A DNA stretch of 64,000 nt, from NCBI GenBank assembly GCA_001295905.1, contig LJHT01000011.1:1-64000 (forward strand). Reading direction: 5' to 3'. A program made the position numbers and the translations under genes. The notes under the pieces were generated by a model. That model was not told the DNA's origin, made no database searches, and was given only the letters and a program-made list of their open reading frames with translations. Positions 27,668 through 37,441 of the stretch are shown here, piece by piece. Every line of letters begins with the position of its first letter. Position 1 is the first letter of the stretch. The stretch is from a beta proteobacterium AAP51 (GTDB taxonomy: Bacteria; Pseudomonadota; Gammaproteobacteria; Burkholderiales; Burkholderiaceae_C).

Positions 27668-29683
27668 ATGCCCACAGCCGCCCCTGGCGCCCGATCAACG
27701 CTGAACATCGAAACCGACGCGGCGCGCAGCCGCTCGCCCGATGACGACGGCGGTGCGGTGAGTCGCTTCTTCCGCTACCACGGCATCTGGGCACCCGGCG
27801 TGCGCCTGTTCCGCGCCATCGGCTTTCGCGCCAAGGCGCTGATCATCACGCTGGTGTTCCTGCTGCCCATCGGCTGGCTGGCCTACAACTATTTCAGCGA
27901 CAAGGCGGCGGCCATCGACTTCTCCGCCAGCGAGCGCGACGGCGTGGCCTACGCGCGCGCCGCGCTGCCGCTGCTGCAGGCGCTGCACCAGCAGCGCCTG
28001 GCGGCCGTGCAGGCTGCCGCAGGCGGCCAGGCCACGCCAGCGCTGGAAGCCGCACGCAGCGCCGTGCAGGCCGCGCTGCAGCCCCTGGCAGAAGGTGAGA
28101 AGAAGCTGGGTGCGGCCCTGCGCACTGCTGAAGCCCATGCCGAGGTGCTGAAGCGTCTGCAAGCCCTGCCGCCGTCGAGCGCGGGTGTGGCAGCGCTGCT
28201 GGCGGCGCACGGCAGCGTCATCGACGCGCACCTGAACCTGCTGACCACCGCCACCGACAACAGCAACCTCACGCTGGACCCCGACCTCGACACCTACTAC
28301 CTGATGGACAGCAGCCTGGGGGCGCTGCCTGCCTTGCGCGAAGCCACCGCCCGCCAGCGCGACATGGCGCTGGCCCTGGCGCTGGGCCACAGTGCCGATG
28401 GGGCCTACCAGAAGCAGATGGGCGCCAAGGAGGTGGAGGCCGACCTGACCGATGCACGCTGGGCTGCAGCCATGGCCAAGGTGGCCACGGTGCACGCCGG
28501 CATCGACGCTGAACTGGGCACGCAGCCGGCGCGCACCGCCCTGCACGCGTTCCATGAAGCGGCCGATGCCGAGCTTTCAGCCCCGCGCCTGTCGGCCACT
28601 TCAGAGGCGGCGCTCACTGCGCTGCAGGGCGTACAGATGAAGACGCTGGACCGCCTGGACGAACTGCTGCAGGCCCGCATCGACCGCCTGGAGCAGGCGC
28701 GCAACGTCACCACCGTGGCGCTGGTGCTGAGCCTGCTGCTGGTGGGCTACCTCTTTCTCTCGTTCCGCAAGGTGCTGGAAGGTGGCCTGAAGGAAGTGGC
28801 CTACCACATCGACGCCATGCGCAACGGCGACCTGACGACGCGACCGCGCGCCTGGGGCGACGACGAAGCCGCCAATCTGATGAACACCCTGGCCGAGATG
28901 CAGGGCGAACTGCGGCGCATCGTGGGCCAGGTGCGCGGTGCTTCCGGGCAGATCGTGGTGGCCAGCACGCAGATCTCGGGCGGTGCCATGGACCTGAGCA
29001 CGCGCACCGAAGAATCGGCCGCCAACCTGCAGCAGACGGCGGCAGCCATGGAAGAGGTGTCGGCCACCGTGGCACGCGGCGCAGAGACCGTGAGCCAGGC
29101 CACGCAGCTGGCCGTGGCCAATGCGGCGGCCGCCGAGCGCGGCGGGCGCGTGGTCGAGCAGGTGGTGCAGACCATGCAGGAGATCAACGGCGCCTCGGGC
29201 CGCATCGGCGACATCATCGGCACCATCGAGGGCATCGCCTTCCAGACCAACATCCTGGCGCTGAACGCGGCGGTGGAAGCGGCACGCGCCGGTGAACAGG
29301 GCCGAGGCTTCGCCGTGGTGGCCAGTGAAGTGCGCGCCCTGGCGCAGCGTTCCAGCACTGCGGCACGCGAGATCAAGGCCCTCATCACCGCCAGCATGGA
29401 GCAGGTGGAAGGCGGCGTGCGCGTGGTGAAGGAAGCCGGTACCAGCATGGGCGAGATGCAGGGCGGCGCGCGCCGCGTGCGCGAGCTGCTGGAGACCATG
29501 GCCCAGAGCGCCCACGAGCAGACCCAGGGCGTGACGCAAAGCGCCGAAGCCGTGCAGGAACTGGACAAGGTGACGCAGCAGAACGCGGCGCTGGTGGAGC
29601 AGACGGCCGCGGCCGCGGCCTCGCTGAACGACCAGGCCCATGCGCTGGCCGCCGAGGTGGCGCAGTTCAAGCTGCCGGCCTGA
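27668..29683 (+). CDS. Methyl-accepting chemotaxis protein (first)
   Basis: This 671-aa transmembrane chemoreceptor has helix 1 at about residues 57-75 ([20 protein letters not shown]), a periplasmic helical sensor domain of roughly 270 residues, helix 2 ([17 protein letters not shown]), a HAMP domain ([18 protein letters not shown]) and the cytoplasmic coiled-coil signalling domain with the tip [20 protein letters not shown]. There is no C-terminal NWETF-like pentapeptide. An ATG at 27617 would add 17 residues but has no ribosome site. The sigma-28-like promoter fits motility control. The ligand is unknown. Confidence 0.9.
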   Translation: MPTAAPGARSTLNIETDAARSRSPDDDGGAVSRFFRYHGIWAPGVRLFRAIGFRAKALIITLVFLLPIGWLAYNYFSDKAAAIDFSASERDGVAYARAALPLLQALHQQRLAAVQAAAGGQATPALEAARSAVQAALQPLAEGEKKLGAALRTAEAHAEVLKRLQALPPSSAGVAALLAAHGSVIDAHLNLLTTATDNSNLTLDPDLDTYYLMDSSLGALPALREATARQRDMALALALGHSADGAYQKQMGAKEVEADLTDARWAAAMAKVATVHAGIDAELGTQPARTALHAFHEAADAELSAPRLSATSEAALTALQGVQMKTLDRLDELLQARIDRLEQARNVTTVALVLSLLLVGYLFLSFRKVLEGGLKEVAYHIDAMRNGDLTTRPRAWGDDEAANLMNTLAEMQGELRRIVGQVRGASGQIVVASTQISGGAMDLSTRTEESAANLQQTAAAMEEVSATVARGAETVSQATQLAVANAAAAERGGRVVEQVVQTMQEINGASGRIGDIIGTIEGIAFQTNILALNAAVEAARAGEQGRGFAVVASEVRALAQRSSTAAREIKALITASMEQVEGGVRVVKEAGTSMGEMQGGARRVRELLETMAQSAHEQTQGVTQSAEAVQELDKVTQQNAALVEQTAAAAASLNDQAHALAAEVAQFKLPA

Positions 29684-29762
29684 AGCGGCCGGGGCCGCAG
29701 ACGCGGCCGTAGCCGGTGAAGCGCCCGGGCGGCCTGGCGTGCACCACGGCCCGGGCCCGCGC

Positions 29763-29789
29763 TACAGCGGCCCCGCCCGCGGCCGATAA
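29763..29789 (+). promoter_or_regulatory. Sigma-28 (FliA)-like promoter for the GGDEF-EAL gene
   Basis: TACAG (29763-29767), exactly 14 nt, and a perfect GCCGATAA (29782-29789) match the flagellar sigma-28 pattern. The predicted 5' leader is about 53 nt and contains a strong hairpin (GGCCCCG-AACC-CGGGGCC, 29803-29820). Upstream, GCGGCC-GG-GGCCGC (29685-29698) just after the chemoreceptor stop could help end the previous transcript. Confidence 0.6.
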
Positions 29790-29849
29790 AGCAGGAGGGT
29801 CAGGCCCCGAACCCGGGGCCCTCAGCCATTCAGGGCACCCACCTCCCAC

Positions 29850-32771
29850 ATGCCCGACGCGAACGCCGCCTCGCCCCTGCCGCCCGTACCAGCGCAAGCT
29901 GGCGCAGCCCCGCGCGTGGCCGAGGATGAACAGCACGCGGTGCGGCCGGCCATGTACGTGGCCTTCCTGGTGCTGGCGGTGGTGATGGTGCTGCTGGGCC
30001 TGGGTGCGCTGCGCATGGAAGCGCTGCGCGCGGCCGATGTCGAGATTCTGGACGCCGCCAGCCAGCAACGCACCTTCGCGCAAAGGCTGGGCCACCTGGC
30101 AGCGCTGGTGGAGCTGAGCGAAGGCCCCGCCCGGCAGCAGAAGATGGACGAACTCGCCGCGCTCATCCAGCAGAGCAAGGCCGGCGCGCAGTCGATGGAG
30201 CAAGCCATCGCCGAACAGCTCGGGCAGTCGCGTTCGGTGCGCAGCCTGGCCAGCGAGCCGCTGGCGCAATGGCAGGCGGCGCGTGACGCGCTGTGGACCC
30301 GCGCCCAGGCGCTGCTGCTCAGTGCCGAGATCGGCGGTGCCGACGGCCTACCGCAACGCGTGGCTGCCGTGCAGGCCGCCACCAACCCCGCGGTTGCCAG
30401 CGCCCAGGCCCTCAGCAGTGCCATGCGCGAAGCCGCGCAGCTGCGTGGCGAGCGACTCACGCGCAACGTGCACTGGGGCATGGGCGGCATGCTGGCGCTG
30501 CTGGCCCTGCTGGGCGTGGCCGTGGTGGAACCCACGGCGCGCGCCGTGGGCCGGCACAGCCAGCGTCTGCGCGAGCAGGCCGGCGAACTGCAGCGCCTGG
30601 CGCTGGTGGCCGAACACACCTCGGCGCTGGTGCTCATCACCGATGCGCAAGACCGCATCACCTGGGTGAACCAGGCCTTCACGCGCGCCACGGGCTGGCC
30701 GCTGGAAGACGCCCTGGGCCGCCACCCCGGCGAACTGCTGGTGCACGCGCAGGCCGACGAAACCGTGCTGGCCCGCGTGCAGCAGGCCGTGCGCGAAGGC
30801 CAGGGCCTGCGCCAGGAATGGCTGCACCGCTCGCGCGATGGCCGCGACCTGTGGCTGGACGTGGACCTGCGCCCCCTGCAAGACGGCCGAGGTCAGACCA
30901 CAGGCCACGTGCGCGTGTGTACCGACACCAGCCAGCGCGTGCAGCAGCAGGCCAAGCTGCGCACGCTGTGGGCGGCCCTGCCCGCGGGCGTGCTGGTGGT
31001 GGGGCCCCGGGGCGAGGTGCTGGAAACCAACCGCGAGGCCGAGCGCCTGCTGGAAGTGGCCCCCGGCCAGCTCCTGGGCCGGGGCCTGGCCGAGCTGGGC
31101 ACGCGCGTGCTGCGCGCGGACGGCAGCGCCTACCCTCTGAGCGAACTGCCGGCCTTGCGCACCCTGGTCAGCGGCGTGCCGCTGCAGAACGAGACCCTGG
31201 GCGTGCCGCTGGCCGGCGGGCGCACGCGCTGGCTGCTCGTCAACACCCAGCCGCAGCACGACGTGGCCGGGCAGGTGGTCGCCGTGGTCGTGTGTTTCAG
31301 CGATGTCAGCGAAAGCCGCGCCCTGCAGGACCGCCTGCGCGCCACGGCACGTGTCGACGCGCTGACCCGCCTGCCCAACCGTGCCGTGGTGATGGAGCGG
31401 CTGCAGCACGCCATCGAGCACGCCCACCGCAACCCCGGCTACGGCTTCGCGGTGCTGTTCATGGACTTCGACCGCTTCAAGCAGATCAACGACACGTTGG
31501 GCCATGGCGCCGGCGACGAGCTGCTGCGCCAGATCGCGCAGCGCCTGCTGGGCGCCTTGCGGCCCGGTGACGCGGTGGCGCGGCTGGAGCAGGGCGATGG
31601 CGCCGGCCTCGAAGCGCCGATGGCCGCGCGCCTGGGCGGCGACGAATTCGTGGTGGTGCTCGACGGGGTGAACGACTGCACGCGCGCGGCGGCCGTAGCG
31701 CAGCGCCTGCTGGCCGACCTGGGGGAGCCGTACACGCTGGAACACACGCCGGTGCAAAGCAGCGTGAGCATCGGCGTGGTGCTGTGCAGCGGCGTGCCCG
31801 GCAGCGCTGCCGATGAGCTGGACAGCGAATCCCTGGCCGAGGAAGTGCTGCGCAATGCCGACACCGCCATGTACGAGGCCAAGCGCGCCGGCCGGGGCCG
31901 CTGGGTGCTGTTCGACCACTCGATGCACGAACGCGTGGTGCAGGCCCTGGCCGTGGAGGCCGACCTGCGCCGCGCGCTGAAGGAAGGCGAGCTCTTCGTC
32001 GTCTACCAGCCGGTGGTGGAACTGGCGCAGCGCCGCATGGTGGGCGTGGAAGCGCTGGTGCGCTGGCGCCACCCGCAGCGCGGGCTGGTGCCGCCGGTGG
32101 AGTTCATCCCCATCGCCGAGGAGTGCGGCCTCATCGACGCGCTGGGCGGCTTCGTGCTGGAAAGCGCCTGCAGCCAGTTCATGCAGTGGCGGCACAGCCT
32201 GGGTGCAGCCGGGCCCGCGCAGCTGGCGGTGAACATGTCGCGCGCGCAGCTGCAGCGCAACTCTCTCGCCGCCGAGGTGCAGGCGCTGCTGCAGCGCTGC
32301 GGCATGGCGCCGGCGCAGCTGCAGCTGGAAGTGACCGAAAGCCTGGCCGCGCAGGACGAACGTGTGCAGGCCACGCTGCGCGAGCTGAAGGCGCTGGGCG
32401 TGCGCCTGGCGCTGGATGACTTCGGCACCGGCTACAGCAGCCTGGCCTGCCTGCACCAGATGCCGGTGGACACCGTGAAGGTGGACCGCAGCTTCGTCAA
32501 GCATGCCGAGACGGTGGAATACCACCGCGTGCTGATCGAGGCCACCATCCGCGTGGCGCGCACCATGGGCATGAGCACGGTGGCCGAAGGCATCGAGACC
32601 GAAGGCCAGGCCGAACTGATGCGCGCCCTCACCTGCGACCGCGGCCAGGGCTACCTGTTCAGCCGCCCGCTGGAGGCCGCCGCGCTGGAAGCCTGGGCGC
32701 GCGGGCAGGCCGTGCCGGCCCTGCCCGCCCCGGTGGCCACCACCGTCACTGCCAGCACCGCTGCCGCCTGA
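29850..32771 (+). CDS. Membrane PAS-GGDEF-EAL cyclic-di-GMP enzyme
   Basis: This 973-aa protein has a helix at about 35-53, a periplasmic helical domain (about 55-205; ASQQRTFAQRLGHLA resembles the PilJ-type sensor), a second helix (about 210-227), two PAS domains (about 250-370 and 370-490), a GGDEF domain with the intact motif at residues 596-600 and an EAL domain with EAL at 734-736 and DDFGTGYSSL. Both catalytic signatures are intact, so it could make and break c-di-GMP. I see no RxxD inhibition site upstream of GGDEF. The start has no clear Shine-Dalgarno; a later ATG (29953) would begin at the first helix. Confidence 0.9.
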   Translation: MPDANAASPLPPVPAQAGAAPRVAEDEQHAVRPAMYVAFLVLAVVMVLLGLGALRMEALRAADVEILDAASQQRTFAQRLGHLAALVELSEGPARQQKMDELAALIQQSKAGAQSMEQAIAEQLGQSRSVRSLASEPLAQWQAARDALWTRAQALLLSAEIGGADGLPQRVAAVQAATNPAVASAQALSSAMREAAQLRGERLTRNVHWGMGGMLALLALLGVAVVEPTARAVGRHSQRLREQAGELQRLALVAEHTSALVLITDAQDRITWVNQAFTRATGWPLEDALGRHPGELLVHAQADETVLARVQQAVREGQGLRQEWLHRSRDGRDLWLDVDLRPLQDGRGQTTGHVRVCTDTSQRVQQQAKLRTLWAALPAGVLVVGPRGEVLETNREAERLLEVAPGQLLGRGLAELGTRVLRADGSAYPLSELPALRTLVSGVPLQNETLGVPLAGGRTRWLLVNTQPQHDVAGQVVAVVVCFSDVSESRALQDRLRATARVDALTRLPNRAVVMERLQHAIEHAHRNPGYGFAVLFMDFDRFKQINDTLGHGAGDELLRQIAQRLLGALRPGDAVARLEQGDGAGLEAPMAARLGGDEFVVVLDGVNDCTRAAAVAQRLLADLGEPYTLEHTPVQSSVSIGVVLCSGVPGSAADELDSESLAEEVLRNADTAMYEAKRAGRGRWVLFDHSMHERVVQALAVEADLRRALKEGELFVVYQPVVELAQRRMVGVEALVRWRHPQRGLVPPVEFIPIAEECGLIDALGGFVLESACSQFMQWRHSLGAAGPAQLAVNMSRAQLQRNSLAAEVQALLQRCGMAPAQLQLEVTESLAAQDERVQATLRELKALGVRLALDDFGTGYSSLACLHQMPVDTVKVDRSFVKHAETVEYHRVLIEATIRVARTMGMSTVAEGIETEGQAELMRALTCDRGQGYLFSRPLEAAALEAWARGQAVPALPAPVATTVTASTAAA

Positions 32772-32953
32772 GGCGGCGGTCACCGCCCGCCACCCCCCGC
32801 CCACGCGCCTTGCCTGCCTGGTCAGCAGGCTCTGCAGTTCATCGCCGGCTTTCAACGCTTCGTCGCAACGGGTTCAGGCCGCAGCCCCCCGATTCCTACA
32901 CTGCGCCGCATTGCAAGGTGGGGTTGCCCGCCTGCGCCTGTGGAGGACAGAAG

Positions 32954-34201
32954 ATGAACAAGCAACGGCTGCTGGCCGGTGGTGTGGTCGCGATGGCGGC
33001 GCTGGGTCTGGGCGGTGCCTGGCTCGCGGGTGTGTTCAAGCCAGGGCCTGGGGGCCCGGGCGGCGAGGCGAAGGCCGCAGCGTCTGCAGGCCCCGACGCC
33101 AAGGGCGGCAAGGGCGGCAAGGACGGCAAGAAAGCCGAGGTGCCGCTGGAGTTTGCGCAGCGTGAAGTGGTGCAGCCCAGCCTGGCGCGGCTGCCCGGCG
33201 TGGTGGAGTTTTCCGGCCCGCTGGTGGCGCCGCAGACCGCGGTGGTGCGTGCCAAGGCCGGCGGCACGCTGCTGGCGCTGACGGTGGCCGAAGGCAGCCG
33301 CGTGCAGGCCGGGCAGGCCATCGGCCGCATCGAGGTGGCCGACCTGGCCAGCCGCGTGGCCGAGCGCAGCGCGCTGCTGGAATCGGCCCGCGCCGCGCTG
33401 GTGCAGGCCGAACGCAGCCATGCCAGCAACGAACGCCTGGCGCAGCAGCAGTTCATCTCGCCCAACGCGCTGGAAAGCTCGCGCGCGGCGCTGGAAACCG
33501 CGCGTGCGCAGCTGAATGCCGCGCAGGCCTCGCTGGAAACCACGCGCGTGGGCCTGCGTGATGCCACGCTGCTGGCGCCGATTGCCGGCATCGTGGCCAA
33601 GCGCCACGTGGTGCCCGGCGAGAAGCTGGCGATGGAGCAGCAGGTGCTGACCATCGTCGACCTGGCGCAGCTGGAACTGGCCGGCAGCGTGGGCACGCAC
33701 GAGGTGGCGCGCATCACGGCCGGCATGCCGGTGCTGGTGCAGGTGGAAGGCGTGGCGCAGCCGGTGGCCGGGCGCATCGCGCGCATCGCCCCGGCGGCCG
33801 AGCCCGGCACGCGCAGCATCGGCGTGACCATCACGCTGGCCAACCCGAAGGAAACCCTGCGCGCCGGACAGTACGCACTGGCGCGTGCCACGCTGGCCGA
33901 CGACACCGAGCGCCTCACCCTGCCCAGCAGCGCGGTGGGCAACACCTCGGGGCAGGATCATGTGTGGGTCATCGAAGGCGGCGCGCTGGCGCGCCGCGCC
34001 GTCACGCTGGGCCGCAAGGACGAACGCGAAGGCCGTGTGGAGGTGCTGCAGGGCGTGACGCCGGCCAGCCAGGTGCTGGCGGCGCGTTTCGACAACCTGC
34101 GCGAAGGCGCCAAGGCCACTGTGGTGGCGCAGAAGGCCGTTCCCGCCGAGAAGGCGGCCGAGCTGGCTTCGTCCGCGGCTTCGGCGCCGCTCGTCAGGTA
34201 A
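32954..34201 (+). CDS. RND-type periplasmic adaptor (membrane fusion protein)
   Basis: This 415-aa HlyD/AcrA-family protein has an N-terminal anchor helix (about 7-26), a Gly/Lys/Ala-rich linker (residues 28-60), a lipoyl half-motif (VVRAKAGGTLLALTVAEGSRVQAGQAIGR region), a helical hairpin, the second lipoyl half (LAPIAGIVAKRHVVPGEKL) and beta-barrel plus membrane-proximal domains. A GGAGGACAGAAG ribosome site precedes the ATG. The RND pump gene follows after 18 bp. The adaptor links the pump to an outer-membrane channel, which is not encoded here. Confidence 0.9.
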   Translation: MNKQRLLAGGVVAMAALGLGGAWLAGVFKPGPGGPGGEAKAAASAGPDAKGGKGGKDGKKAEVPLEFAQREVVQPSLARLPGVVEFSGPLVAPQTAVVRAKAGGTLLALTVAEGSRVQAGQAIGRIEVADLASRVAERSALLESARAALVQAERSHASNERLAQQQFISPNALESSRAALETARAQLNAAQASLETTRVGLRDATLLAPIAGIVAKRHVVPGEKLAMEQQVLTIVDLAQLELAGSVGTHEVARITAGMPVLVQVEGVAQPVAGRIARIAPAAEPGTRSIGVTITLANPKETLRAGQYALARATLADDTERLTLPSSAVGNTSGQDHVWVIEGGALARRAVTLGRKDEREGRVEVLQGVTPASQVLAARFDNLREGAKATVVAQKAVPAEKAAELASSAASAPLVR

Positions 34202-34219
34202 GCCGGCCGGGAGCCCGCC

Positions 34220-37200
34220 ATGTGGATGACCCGCGTCAGTATCAACAACCCCGTTTTCGCTGCCATGGTGATGGTGGCGCTGTGCGTGCTGGGCCTGTTC
34301 AGCTACGCCAAGCTGGGCGTCGAGCAGATGCCCGACATCACCTTCCCCGGCGCCTGGATGGAGGTGAACTACCCCGGCGCCTCGCCCGAGGCGGTGGAGC
34401 GCGAACTCATCAAGCCGCTGGAAGAAGCCGTCAACGGCGTGGCCGGCGTCAAGCGCATCACCGCCGGTGCGCGCGAAGGCACGGGCTGGGTGAACATCGA
34501 GTTCGGCCTGGACGCCGACATGAACCGCGCCATGCAGGACCTGCGCGACCGCGTGGCCACGGTGCAGGGCGGTTTCCCGCGCGAGGTGAAGGCGCCCACC
34601 ATCGCGCGCTGGAACAACGACAACAACCAGCCCATCGTCAACGCCGCGCTGGTGAGCCCCACGCGCAGCGGGCGTGAGCTGTCCATCCTGGCCGAGAACG
34701 TGGTCGACAAGCGCCTGCGCCGCGTGGAAGGCGTGGCGCGCGTGGAGGTGAACGGCCTCACGCGGCGCGAGGTGCGTATCGACCTCGACCCCGCCCGCCT
34801 GCGGGCCTATGGCGTGACGCCGGCCGAGATTGCCACGGCGCTGAAGCAGGCCAATGCCGACCAGCCCGTGGGCGTGCTCAGCGACAACACGCAAGACGTG
34901 CTGCTGCGCGTGGAAGGCCGCGTGCGCGACCCGCGCCAGTTCGCCAACGTGGTGGTGGCCCAGCGCGGCAACCTCAGCCTCACACTGGCCGACCTGGGGC
35001 AACTGGTGGAACGCGAACGCGAGCCCGATTCGCTGGCGCGCATCAACGGTCAGCGTGCCATCACCTTCAACGTCTACAAGCAGCAGGACGCCAACATCGT
35101 GGCCGCCGGCGAAGCCGTGAAGGCCGCGCTGGACGAAGTGCGCACGACGCTGCCGCCCGACGTGGAGCTGCGCCTCATCCGCGCCGACAGCGACTGGGTC
35201 AAGGGCAGCCTCACGGGCCTGCGCAACACCCTCATCGAAGGCGCGCTGCTTACCGTGGCCATCGTCTTCCTGTTCCTGCACAGCTGGCGCAGCACCATCA
35301 TCACGGGGCTGACGCTGCCCATCGCCGTCATCAGCAGCTTCATCGCCGTGTACGCCTTCGGCTTCACGCTGAACTTCATGACGATGATGGCGCTGAGCCT
35401 GTGCATCGGCTTGCTCATCGACGACGCCATCGTCGTGCGCGAGAACATCGTGCGCCACGTCGGCATGGGCAAGGACCACTTCCGCGCCGCGCGCGAAGGC
35501 ACCGAGGAAATCGGCCTGGCCGTGATGGCCACCACCTTCGCCATCGTGGCGGTGTTCGCGCCCGTGGCCTTCATGGGCGGCATCATCGGCAAGTTCTTCT
35601 ACCCCTTCGGCATCACCGTGGTGGTGGCGGTGCTGGTGAGCCTGTTCGTCAGCTTCACGCTCGACCCCATGCTCAGCAGCGTGTGGCACGACCCGCCCAG
35701 CACGCGCATGAAGCGCTGGCCCGTCATCGGCCACGCCATCCGCGCCACCGACGCCGGCATGGATGCGCTGCACCGCGTGTACGAGCGCAGCATCCGCTGG
35801 ATCTTCAGCGAACGGCGCTGGACGCTCGGGGTCAGGAAGCTGTGGCTGGGCCTGCCTGTCTATGCCCGCGGCTTCGACAGCCACAACGTGCGCGACAAGA
35901 TGAGCCCGCGGCGCTGGCGCCTGGCCACGATCACGCCGCGCGGGGTGGTGATGGCCGGCGGCCTGGCCAGCTTCGTGCTGGCGCTGGGCCTGGCGCCGCT
36001 GGTGGGCAGTGAGTTCGTGCCCGAGACCGACCAGGGCTACACGCAGCTGCAGCTGCGCATGCCCGTGGGCAGCAGCCTGGAGCGCAGCGACGCCAAGGTG
36101 CGGCAGATCGAAGCCCTGGTGATGGCGCTGCCCGAGGTGAAGAACGTCTCCACCTGGGTGGGCGGCGCCGGCCAGCGCAACCAGGCCTGGCTGAACATCA
36201 GCCTGGTCGACAAGGACGCGCGCAGCCGCAGCCAGAAAGAGGTGGAAGAGCTCATCCGCAAGGAGATCGCGCGCATTCCCGGCACCGACGCCAGCGTGGG
36301 CTTCAACCGGCCCATCTACGTGGCCATCCTGGGCAGCGACGCCGAGGGCCTGGCCAAGGTGGCGAAAGAGTTCGCCGAGAAGGTGAAGCAGATACCCAAC
36401 GTGGTGGACGTGGAAAGCTCGGTGCAGCAGGGCCTGCCCGCCTACGCCGTGAAGCTGAAGCCCGGCGCCGTGCGCGAGCTGGGCCTCACCGCGCCGCAGC
36501 TGGCGAGCAGCCTGCGTGCCTACGTGAACGGCGAAACCGCCACCACCTGGACCACGCCCGATGGCGACCAGGTGGACGTGGTGCTGCGCCTGAACGAGAG
36601 CCAGCGTGAGCGTGTGGAACAGCTGCGCGCCCTGCCCGTGGCCTTCGCGAAGGACGGCACCCCCATCACGCTGGACAGCGTGGCCACCATCGAGACCATC
36701 TTCAACCCCGAGGTGATACGCCGCCAGAACCTGCAGCGCCGCGAGGCCGTGTTCGCGGGCGTGCAGGGCCGCAGCCCCGGTGAGGTGGGCGCCGACGTGC
36801 AGAAGCTCATCAAGGAAACCACGCTGCCGCCGGGCTACACCTTCGACATCGGCGGGCAGATGCAGCAGCAGAGCGAAGCCTTCGGCGGCCTGCTGGCGGC
36901 CATGGCGCTGGCCGTCATCTTCATCTACATCGTGCTGGCCAGCCAGTTCGGCAGCTTCCTGCAGCCCATCGCCATCATGGCCAGCCTGCCGCTGGCGCTG
37001 ATCGGCGTGATGCTGGCGCTGCTGTTCTGGAACAGCACGCTGAACGTTTTCAGCATGATCGGCCTGGTGATGCTGATGGGCCTGGTGACGAAGAACGCGA
37101 TTCTTCTCGTGGACTTCGCCAACCACGCCCGCAAGGGCGGCGCCACCGTGCCCGAGGCGCTGCTGCAGGCCGGCCTGACGCGCATGCGCCCCATCATCAT

Positions 37201-37441
37201 GACCACGGCGGCCATGGTCTTCGGCATGCTGCCGCTGGCGCTGGCGCTGAACGATGGCGGCGAGATCCAGGCGCCGATGGGCCGCGCCATCATCGGCGGC
37301 GTGATCACCAGCACGCTGCTCACGCTGGTGGTGGTGCCGGTGATGTACAGCTACCTGGCGCGGGTGGCCAGGCCCAAGGGGGTGGTGCCCGAGGCCGGCA
37401 GTGCAGCCTCGCCGCTGCTGATGCCGGCCGACCGCGACTGA
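34220..37441 (+). CDS. RND efflux transporter, HAE1-like inner-membrane pump
   Basis: This 1073-aa pump has 12 helices and two large periplasmic loops. The start [19 protein letters not shown] and the motif [12 protein letters not shown] are typical. The proton-relay aspartates Asp401-Asp402 ([12 protein letters not shown]) and the helix-10 lysine in [15 protein letters not shown] are intact, so it should be an active proton-driven exporter. The substrate is unknown. A cytoplasmic or amphipathic insert follows helix 6 (about residues 490-570). Its last 91 bp are also antisense-coding for the tail of the second chemoreceptor. Confidence 0.93.
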   Translation: MWMTRVSINNPVFAAMVMVALCVLGLFSYAKLGVEQMPDITFPGAWMEVNYPGASPEAVERELIKPLEEAVNGVAGVKRITAGAREGTGWVNIEFGLDADMNRAMQDLRDRVATVQGGFPREVKAPTIARWNNDNNQPIVNAALVSPTRSGRELSILAENVVDKRLRRVEGVARVEVNGLTRREVRIDLDPARLRAYGVTPAEIATALKQANADQPVGVLSDNTQDVLLRVEGRVRDPRQFANVVVAQRGNLSLTLADLGQLVEREREPDSLARINGQRAITFNVYKQQDANIVAAGEAVKAALDEVRTTLPPDVELRLIRADSDWVKGSLTGLRNTLIEGALLTVAIVFLFLHSWRSTIITGLTLPIAVISSFIAVYAFGFTLNFMTMMALSLCIGLLIDDAIVVRENIVRHVGMGKDHFRAAREGTEEIGLAVMATTFAIVAVFAPVAFMGGIIGKFFYPFGITVVVAVLVSLFVSFTLDPMLSSVWHDPPSTRMKRWPVIGHAIRATDAGMDALHRVYERSIRWIFSERRWTLGVRKLWLGLPVYARGFDSHNVRDKMSPRRWRLATITPRGVVMAGGLASFVLALGLAPLVGSEFVPETDQGYTQLQLRMPVGSSLERSDAKVRQIEALVMALPEVKNVSTWVGGAGQRNQAWLNISLVDKDARSRSQKEVEELIRKEIARIPGTDASVGFNRPIYVAILGSDAEGLAKVAKEFAEKVKQIPNVVDVESSVQQGLPAYAVKLKPGAVRELGLTAPQLASSLRAYVNGETATTWTTPDGDQVDVVLRLNESQRERVEQLRALPVAFAKDGTPITLDSVATIETIFNPEVIRRQNLQRREAVFAGVQGRSPGEVGADVQKLIKETTLPPGYTFDIGGQMQQQSEAFGGLLAAMALAVIFIYIVLASQFGSFLQPIAIMASLPLALIGVMLALLFWNSTLNVFSMIGLVMLMGLVTKNAILLVDFANHARKGGATVPEALLQAGLTRMRPIIMTTAAMVFGMLPLALALNDGGEIQAPMGRAIIGGVITSTLLTLVVVPVMYSYLARVARPKGVVPEAGSAASPLLMPADRD

